Shown here piece by piece: positions 7,049-11,238 of a stretch of DNA of 11,238 nucleotides (position 1 is the first letter of the stretch; every line of letters begins with the position of its first letter). This DNA comes from Syntrophobacter sp. SbD2. Its GTDB lineage: Bacteria; Desulfobacterota; Syntrophobacteria; Syntrophobacterales; Syntrophobacteraceae. The translations under genes and the position numbers were made by a program. The notes under the pieces are model-generated. The model saw nothing but the letters and a program-made list of their open reading frames with translations, had not been told where the DNA came from and did no database searches. Location of the stretch: positions 4,182-15,419 of the forward strand of contig OMSV01000209.1 in assembly GCA_900290385.1 (NCBI GenBank), given 5' to 3'.

Positions 7049-7174
7049 TCATTTTTTCAGAAACTCAACCAGAGCTATCGCGGCAACCAGCACAAACAGT
7101 CCCAGAGATCCCCCGCCAATGAAAGCGATCAGCATCTCTTTTATGAAACTGTACTCTTCCCGATCGTCAGCCAT
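7049..7174 (-). CDS. 41-aa single-transmembrane protein inside the bc operon
   Basis: Reading ATG 7174 to TGA 7049 on the minus strand gives MADDREEYSFIKEMLIAFIG, a continuing hydrophobic helix (about residues 15-37), and a short EFLKK tail. The charged N-terminus, one TM helix and a Lys end are typical of small membrane-complex subunits. An AGGA lies about 9 nt before the ATG. The stop is 87 nt before the Rieske start, in the same direction, so it is probably the first gene of the bc-complex set. By position and shape it could be a small accessory subunit, analogous to PetG/L/M/N in b6f complexes, but no sequence homology to those is claimed. It is short enough to be missed by standard gene callers. 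Confidence 0.65.
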   Translation of the reverse strand: MADDREEYSFIKEMLIAFIGGGSLGLFVLVAAIALVEFLKK

Positions 7175-7410
7175 ATGGATCAATCCTGCTTGGGATGGAA
7201 ACTGCCAAACACCAAGTTGCGTTCAACTTGTGTGCATTCATACCCTGGGAGGCGTCCAGCGAGAAGCAGGAAGCAGGAAGCAACCCTGGTCTGTGAACCA
7301 CGTTAGGAAAGAAGAAAGGAAACCTGTCTATCGTCGCAGGGTCTTGCAATGCGGCGCCGGATAAAGTCCCGGAGGCGCCCGAGAACGGGTTCTTGGACGC
7401 CCCGGCTTGA
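7175..7410 (-). other. Gap between the ImcH-like gene and the bc-complex genes
   Basis: This 236-nt stretch has no gene. Read on the minus strand it contains a GC-rich imperfect hairpin (7353-7378, GGCGCC arms) shortly after the ImcH-like stop, a 7-nt direct repeat (AAGCAGG on the plus strand, at 7264-7270 and 7271-7277, with a partial third copy), and a perfect small stem at 7213-7230. I found no convincing -35/-10 pair. The bc genes may be read through from the upstream promoter or have a promoter that I cannot recognise. Confidence 0.4.
7213..7230. promoter_or_regulatory. Perfect inverted repeat upstream of the 41-aa gene
   Basis: CAAGTTG (7213-7219) and CAACTTG (7224-7230) are separated by CGTT. 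This 7-bp dyad sits 39 nt before the ATG of the small membrane protein. It could be an operator or a leader hairpin. No regulator family is recognised from it. Confidence 0.35.
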
Positions 7411-7671
7411 TTAAGGCGCGCCGCTATGGCATTCGTTACACAGGATCCCAGGGGGGATTTCGCCTCCAGGGTGGTCGAATTTCAACCCCTGCAGGTTCAC
7501 AGTCTCCTGTTCCGGCTTACTGCCCTGGGCGATGATGGTATGACAGGTGTTGCATGCATTGGTGATGGTTCGGCCCGTTTTGTCGGCATGCAAACCATCG
7601 TGGCATCGAAAGCAACCCCGCCAAATATAATGGCCGATATTGTCGGGCCGCGCTTTCCAGTCCGTTTTCAT
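7411..7671 (-). CDS. C-terminal part of the frameshifted ImcH-like heptaheme cytochrome (hemes 5-7)
   Basis: This segment has three CXXCH motifs (CFRCH, CNTCH, CNECH) and ends in HSGAP at TAA 7411. The true reading frame continues upstream of the internal ATG 7671, through TPKIRQAISETQRIYRDNFF, up to the A5 run at 7737-7741, where it joins the frame of the N-terminal part. Restoring one A at that run gives a single 486-aa protein with seven heme sites. The internal ATG has no signal peptide and would not be exported on its own, so this is not a separate gene. Either the gene is a pseudogene, the base is a sequencing error, or the ribosome slips. Confidence 0.85.
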   Translation of the reverse strand: MKTDWKARPDNIGHYIWRGCFRCHDGLHADKTGRTITNACNTCHTIIAQGSKPEQETVNLQGLKFDHPGGEIPPGILCNECHSGAP

Positions 7672-8870
7672 TTCCGGGAAGAAATTGTCCCGATAGATCC
7701 TCTGCGTCTCGGAGATCGCCTGCCTGATCTTTGGCGTTTTTGAGCAATCAGGTCAATCCCACCAGCCTGCGAAGCGGCCTCGGAGCTTTCGACAAGCGCC
7801 TCGGCCGCCTTCACTTTTATAAAGGGAATGGATAAATCGATACGATTCAGCCACAGAGAAACATCCAGGGCGCGGTAAGGAGAATGGAAAATGTGGGTGG
7901 GACGATTGTGGCAGTCAATACAGTCGAGAACCCGCACGGGCTGAGTTTTCTGTTCGGGGGTCGAGGGATCGTCTTGTGACTGGTAGACGGTCACCTCGCC
8001 TGTCTTTTGATTCGTGAGGCGCACCCAGGGTATGGTTTGCCGGGTTTCGTCCGCCGGCATGTACTCGATGCGGTTGGACACAATCATATGCCAGTGAATG
8101 CCACCAACCGGCCCCTGGGTGGTATCTCCCCCTCCAACATGCAGCAGCATTCTTATGCCCCACGGGGTGTTTTCCTTGTCGGGCAGGAAGAATTGGCGGC
8201 GCAGCTCCAGGGACCCGTAAAATTTCTCAGGCCAATGGCACTGTTCGCATGTTTCCTGTGCGGGCCGCAGGCTTTGGACCGGCGTTGGAATGGGCCGTGG
8301 AAAATGGTTGGTGAGGACTGCATATACCTGATAGAGGCCGGAGATCTTGGAGCGGACAAACCACGAGGCGCCCGGGCCGATATGGCATTCGGTACATCTT
8401 ACCCTTGCGTGGGGAGAACTTTTGTAAGCGATGTATTCCGGCTTCATCACCGTGTGGCACAAAGCGCCGCAAAACCGGACCGATTCAGTCTCCTGAAACG
8501 CCCGGTAGCTTCCTAACGAGCTGAACATAAGAAAAAGGAACCCGCAGGCAAGCGCCGCGATCAGGTTGCGCGTGTTCCTCCAGCCACCCGGCTCGACGCT
8601 TGCCTTAACTGCCTGCGGTTTTTTGAGTCTGCGGCGTTCCAGCCATACTCCCCCACCCGTGAGAATAAGTCCAATCCAGATAAATGACGGGACAATCAGG
8701 TAGGTCAGAATGCCCACGTAGGGGTGGCTGAAACCGTGAAAAAAGTCAATTGCTATAAGGCAAATTACTGTGAACAGGCCGAACGAGGCCAGCGCAAGGC
8801 CAAAGATGCTGACCCAGTTGCCGGCCAGGGAGAAAACCCATTGGAGACCCGGATGCTTATGCTCGTTCAT
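7668..8870 (-). CDS. NapC/NirT-type inner-membrane heptaheme cytochrome, ImcH-like (N-terminal part, frameshifted)
   Basis: Residues 1-378 are native: three TM helices (about 17-43, 51-77, 102-120), then a CX3CH site (C134-H139) and CXXCH sites at 159, 208 and 317. The segment around FCGALCHTVMKPE and SPHARVRCTECHIGPGASW is the classic NapC/NirT-like membrane-proximal tetraheme motif, and the CX3CH form is usual there. With the C-terminal part the protein has three TM helices and seven hemes, the architecture described for Geobacter ImcH, an inner-membrane quinol oxidase needed for high-potential acceptors. After K378 the frame runs into about 22 Arg/Ser-rich residues and stops at 7668 because one A is missing at 7737-7741. 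Start ATG 8870 has only a weak GGA upstream. The gene follows the monoheme cytochrome by 51 nt. Orthology with ImcH is inferred from architecture. Confidence 0.87.
   Translation of the reverse strand: MNEHKHPGLQWVFSLAGNWVSIFGLALASFGLFTVICLIAIDFFHGFSHPYVGILTYLIVPSFIWIGLILTGGGVWLERRRLKKPQAVKASVEPGGWRNTRNLIAALACGFLFLMFSSLGSYRAFQETESVRFCGALCHTVMKPEYIAYKSSPHARVRCTECHIGPGASWFVRSKISGLYQVYAVLTNHFPRPIPTPVQSLRPAQETCEQCHWPEKFYGSLELRRQFFLPDKENTPWGIRMLLHVGGGDTTQGPVGGIHWHMIVSNRIEYMPADETRQTIPWVRLTNQKTGEVTVYQSQDDPSTPEQKTQPVRVLDCIDCHNRPTHIFHSPYRALDVSLWLNRIDLSIPFIKVKAAEALVESSEAASQAGGIDLIAQKRQRSGRRSPRRRGSIGTISSRK
7737..7741 (-). other. Frameshift site (A5 homopolymer on the minus strand)
   Basis: The minus strand reads GCT CAA AAA CGC. 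One more A gives GCT CAA AAA ACG CCA and joins the N- and C-terminal parts into one heptaheme protein. A -1 slip on the Lys codon would do the same. Confidence 0.8.
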
Positions 8871-8921
8871 GAAGGAATTCCAAATCGATGCGAAAAGAAC
8901 GGATGGAGCCGCTCAGAACCG

Positions 8922-9230
8922 TCAGGGTTTGGCAACGGACCGAAGATATACGATGACGGCCTGCATTTCTTCATCGGTTAATTTGATTGCCGGCATTCGA
9001 ACTTTGGGATCAATGGCTTTTTTGGGGTCTGTGATTGCCTCCTTGAGGAAGGCGTCGGTCTGTTTCCCGGCAAGCGCCGCCACAGGCTTGCCAATGCCGC
9101 CCTCCTTGTGGCACAGTGCGCATTTTTTGTCTACAAGGGCTTTCCCTTTTTCCGCCTGATCGCCCTGTGCCCCTGCATACGCCGCAATTCCCAACAACAG
9201 CACAAAAAAGATCGTAATTGCAGATTTCAT
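8922..9230 (-). CDS. Small monoheme class I cytochrome c, periplasmic
   Basis: The 102-aa product has a signal peptide (residues 1 to about 20, ending AYAG-AQ), one heme site CALCH (37-41) and a likely axial Met in VRMPAIKL (M79), followed by the C-terminal helix EMQAVIVYLRSVAK. It is a class I cytochrome c of the small soluble type. ATG 9230 is chosen because TAGGAG stands 5 nt upstream and the signal peptide begins there; the longer frame to 9272 adds a non-signal leader. It is the first gene behind a good promoter and stands before the ImcH-like gene, so it may carry electrons between inner-membrane cytochromes and the periplasmic decaheme protein. The real partner is unknown. Confidence 0.92.
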   Translation of the reverse strand: MKSAITIFFVLLLGIAAYAGAQGDQAEKGKALVDKKCALCHKEGGIGKPVAALAGKQTDAFLKEAITDPKKAIDPKVRMPAIKLTDEEMQAVIVYLRSVAKP

Positions 9231-9254
9231 TTTTTCTCCTATGGTTGGTGGAAG

Positions 9255-9292
9255 GAGAGCCGGCTTTTGCACACCCGATGCAGCCGGTTCTC
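9255..9292 (-). other. Leader hairpin in the 5' UTR of the monoheme cytochrome gene
   Basis: GAGAGCCGG (9255-9263) and CCGGTTCTC (9284-9292) pair with a single wobble/mismatch, with further GCA/TGC pairing possible inside the loop. The structure lies between the predicted -10 box and the ribosome-binding site, so it would be in the transcript leader. It may stabilise the mRNA or act in attenuation; no T-run follows. Confidence 0.45.
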
Positions 9293-9301
9293 AGAAGAGG
9301 T

Positions 9302-9330
9302 AAGATAGAGTTGCAAACGCTCCCTGTCAA
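9302..9330 (-). promoter_or_regulatory. Sigma70-type promoter for the monoheme c / ImcH-like operon
   Basis: On the minus strand a perfect TTGACA (-35, 9330-9325) is followed, after exactly 17 nt, by TATCTT (-10, 9307-9302, 4 of 6 consensus). Transcription would start near 9295, about 65 nt before the ATG at 9230. The position, inside the non-coding gap after the NrfD gene, supports it as the start of a transcription unit separate from the NrfCD-type pair. Confidence 0.65.
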
Positions 9331-9411
9331 CAACATGCCAAATTTATGGCAGAGTCAAATGAATAGATCCAGGGCGGCCACCATGGCAATTGAGACAGTA
9401 CGGATCCGTCT

Positions 9412-10581
9412 TCAACCTCCGCTTGCCGCCTCGCTTTCGGTCCAGGGCGGCAGAATCTTCATGAGCGCCGCCAGGATCAAGAAAGGAAGTATGAGCAGCG
9501 CGGCGGCGATCAGCTCGCCCTCGCGCGAGATCAGATCCACCTTATACGTGGTGTAACCAAGAAAGCTCTTCGAGAAGAGTTGTCCTCCGATCACCACGTT
9601 CCAGCGCATGGCGAAGATGCCGACCAGGGTCAGGCATCCGCACACCCAATAGGCCAGCCGGCGCAGCTTCTCCGGCACCTTGAATATCTGAATCAGCCCG
9701 AGGGTCAGGATCGGCACCACCGTGCCGAGCACGATCTGCAAAATCACCTGCGAGAAGAACAACCGGGTGTGGAGCATGAAATCCAGCGAGCGGAACGATT
9801 CGTCGGCCTCGTAGATGCGCTGGATTAAATCCAGCATCTCAAGGCCGAAGTCGATGATGAAGATATACAGCAGATACTGCGCCACCGTATCGACGCAACG
9901 CATGTCGACCGGCCTGCGGCGGACCTTCATCATAGCCATGTAGACCAGCATAACAAGCGCAATGCCGCTCACCATGGCCGAGAAGAGGAACACCACCGGC
10001 ATCAGCGGCGAGGACCACCACGGGTTCGCTTTGACCGAGCCGAAGATGAATCCGACGTAACCGTGCAGCAGGAAGGCCGACGGAATGCCGATGAGCGTGA
10101 TCACCCAGCCCACCTTCTCATCCATGCGCAGCGCGCCTTCGCTGATGTTGCTCGAGCCCAGGGTTAGCGCCCGGTAGAGCAGCCGCTTCCAGCCCGTGGT
10201 GCTCTGCGACAGCAGCACGATGTCGCGCCGGAATTCCAGCCAGATCTCCAGTAGAATCACGACCATCAGGTACCACAGATAGACGAAGCCGAACATCGCC
10301 ATCGCCGAGTTGCGGTTCGGCGTCAGATACATCTCCAGCGAACGCTCGGGGTGCCCCAGATGCAGTTGCAGCGGCATAGGAGCCACCAGCAGGAAAGCCA
10401 GCGCCGTCAGCAGCGCCAGCCGGTAGGTGGGCTTCACCGCCGACACATGGAAGATGCGCTCGAGCGACGCCAGTATAAAGGCGCCGGCCACCAACCCGGT
10501 CACGTACGGATAGACGACGATCAATACGCTCCACGCCAGCTCGACTTCATTCGGATACATGAAACCGTCAACGTGCACCAT
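9412..10581 (-). CDS. NrfD/PsrC-family membrane subunit (quinol-interacting)
   Basis: The 389-aa product is highly hydrophobic with about eight or nine TM helices (roughly 14-40, 52-72, 92-117, 157-182, 192-218, 233-257, 275-300, 308-333, 357-377). Family-typical pieces are visible: LHLGHPERSLEMYL (73-86), and MRWNVVIGGQ (325-334) near the end. NrfD/PsrC proteins anchor a ferredoxin-like subunit and exchange electrons with the quinone pool. The gene follows the Fe-S gene after 15 nt, with AAGGAGAG overlapping the upstream stop. No molybdoenzyme is visible, but the operon continues beyond the right edge. The downstream gap holds a palindrome ACGGATCCGT (9400-9409) and then the promoter of the next unit. 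Confidence 0.92.
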   Translation of the reverse strand: MVHVDGFMYPNEVELAWSVLIVVYPYVTGLVAGAFILASLERIFHVSAVKPTYRLALLTALAFLLVAPMPLQLHLGHPERSLEMYLTPNRNSAMAMFGFVYLWYLMVVILLEIWLEFRRDIVLLSQSTTGWKRLLYRALTLGSSNISEGALRMDEKVGWVITLIGIPSAFLLHGYVGFIFGSVKANPWWSSPLMPVVFLFSAMVSGIALVMLVYMAMMKVRRRPVDMRCVDTVAQYLLYIFIIDFGLEMLDLIQRIYEADESFRSLDFMLHTRLFFSQVILQIVLGTVVPILTLGLIQIFKVPEKLRRLAYWVCGCLTLVGIFAMRWNVVIGGQLFSKSFLGYTTYKVDLISREGELIAAALLILPFLILAALMKILPPWTESEAASGG

Positions 10582-10596
10582 CTTCGCAATCTCTCC

Positions 10597-11238
10597 TTAA
10601 CGCACCGATCCATCCAGGTCGTAATAGAAGGCCTTGGCGCCGGTGGCCAGATGGGGCTTTAGCACCTGCACGCTGTGGGTCTTCAGGAATTCGTGGATGG
10701 GATCGTTCGGGTCCTTCAGGTCCGCGAGCTGGCGCGCTCCCGTTGGACAGTTCTCGCAGCACGCCGTGGTCAGCCCTCGGGTAATCCGGTGATAGCACAG
10801 CGTGCACTTTTGCGCCGTGCGCTTGATGGGATGCAGAAAGCGGCAGCCGTAGGGACAGGCTTGTATGCAGTAGCGGCAGCCCAGGCAGTAGGTATCATCG
10901 ACCAGCACAACCGAGTCGGGGGTATGAAAAGTGGCGCCCACCGGGCAGACCTGCGTGCAGGGCGAATCCACGCAGTGGTTGCACATCTTGGGGACAAAGA
11001 AGTTCTTGCCGCCCTGAGCCTCGCCGGGAGGAAAACCATTCTTGCCGCCGTTGGGAGAATCCACCTGCGGCACTTCCTGCTCCCAGCCGGAGACGTGGTA
11101 GCGCTCCATCCAGGTGCGGAAGTATCCCTCGGGAACGTCGTTCTCGTTGGCGCAGGCGCGCACGCAGCTTCCGCAGCCGATACACTTGTCGATGTTCAGC
11201 AGCATGCCCCACCAGTGTTGGTCGCGGTTGTAGGCGGG
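10597..11238 (-). CDS. Four-cluster ferredoxin-like Fe-S subunit (DmsB/PsrB/NrfC type), 5' end outside window
   Basis: The frame is open to the right edge, giving 213 residues; HWWGMLLNIDKCIGCGSC shows that ATG 11205 is internal, since the W-x-M-x-I-D lead normally belongs to the first domain. Cys groups for four [4Fe-4S] clusters are present: C19/22/25/29, C86/89/94/98, C118/121/124/128 and C145/148/160 or 161/164. This is the pattern of the electron-transfer subunits of DMSO/polysulfide/nitrite reductase-type complexes and of alternative complex III. It would pass electrons between a periplasmic or cytoplasmic catalytic subunit and the NrfD-type quinone subunit encoded next. A Tat signal or a fused catalytic part could lie in the missing N-terminus; this cannot be seen. 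The region 55-80 is a Gly/Pro-rich insertion between clusters. Confidence 0.92.
   Translation of the reverse strand, partial: PAYNRDQHWWGMLLNIDKCIGCGSCVRACANENDVPEGYFRTWMERYHVSGWEQEVPQVDSPNGGKNGFPPGEAQGGKNFFVPKMCNHCVDSPCTQVCPVGATFHTPDSVVLVDDTYCLGCRYCIQACPYGCRFLHPIKRTAQKCTLCYHRITRGLTTACCENCPTGARQLADLKDPNDPIHEFLKTHSVQVLKPHLATGAKAFYYDLDGSVR

Noticed and set aside
8007..8516. 169-residue plus-strand frame inside the ImcH-like gene
   Set aside because: Antisense to a clear NapC/NirT-type cytochrome; no own motifs.

Overview
The window reads as a piece of a Gram-negative, anaerobic or facultatively anaerobic, cytochrome-rich bacterium. An outer-membrane porin-cytochrome pair, four c-type cytochromes with 24 c-heme motifs between them (10+6+7+1), and a b6-type cytochrome b with a Rieske protein all sit within about 10 kb. 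This profile fits Desulfobacterota (Geobacter- or Syntrophobacter-like lineages) or a similar phylum. That placement is inference; no rRNA or marker gene is present.

Layout. Plus strand: positions 2-220 hold the C-terminal end of a DUF1641-type protein. Positions 221-778 are non-coding and contain a diverged ~110-155 bp direct repeat. Positions 779-1708 encode a DmsE/MtrA-type decaheme cytochrome, and 1721-3703 a 660-aa MtrB/PioB-type outer-membrane barrel; the two are 12 nt apart and clearly one operon. Two strong hairpins (3705-3767) lie in the convergent gap. Minus strand, in transcription order from the right edge: a four-cluster ferredoxin-like subunit (11238-10597, start outside the window) and an NrfD/PsrC membrane subunit (10581-9412); then a good sigma70-type promoter; a monoheme cytochrome c (9230-8922); a NapC/NirT-type heptaheme inner-membrane cytochrome resembling Geobacter ImcH (8870-7411, broken by a 1-nt frameshift at an A5 run); a 41-aa single-TM protein (7174-7049); a Rieske protein (6961-6503, TTG start); a b6/subunit-IV-type cytochrome b (6465-5329); and a membrane-anchored hexaheme cytochrome c (5295-3901).

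How it may work together. The Rieske, cytochrome b and hexaheme genes form a quinol:cytochrome c oxidoreductase in which a 3+3 hexaheme protein takes the place of cytochrome c1/f. NrfCD-type proteins and the ImcH-like cytochrome are further quinol/quinone-interacting modules. Electrons taken from the quinol pool could pass to periplasmic carriers (the monoheme protein) and then through the decaheme/barrel conduit across the outer membrane, or run in reverse for an extracellular donor. No extracellular terminal cytochrome and no terminal reductase is in the window, so direction and substrate remain open.

Points most worth a second look: several quinol-oxidation modules clustered next to an outer-membrane conduit, the unannotated 41-aa membrane protein inside the bc operon, the frameshift in the ImcH-like gene, the unusual hexaheme protein, and the repeat with a small palindrome-ended insert upstream of the decaheme gene.
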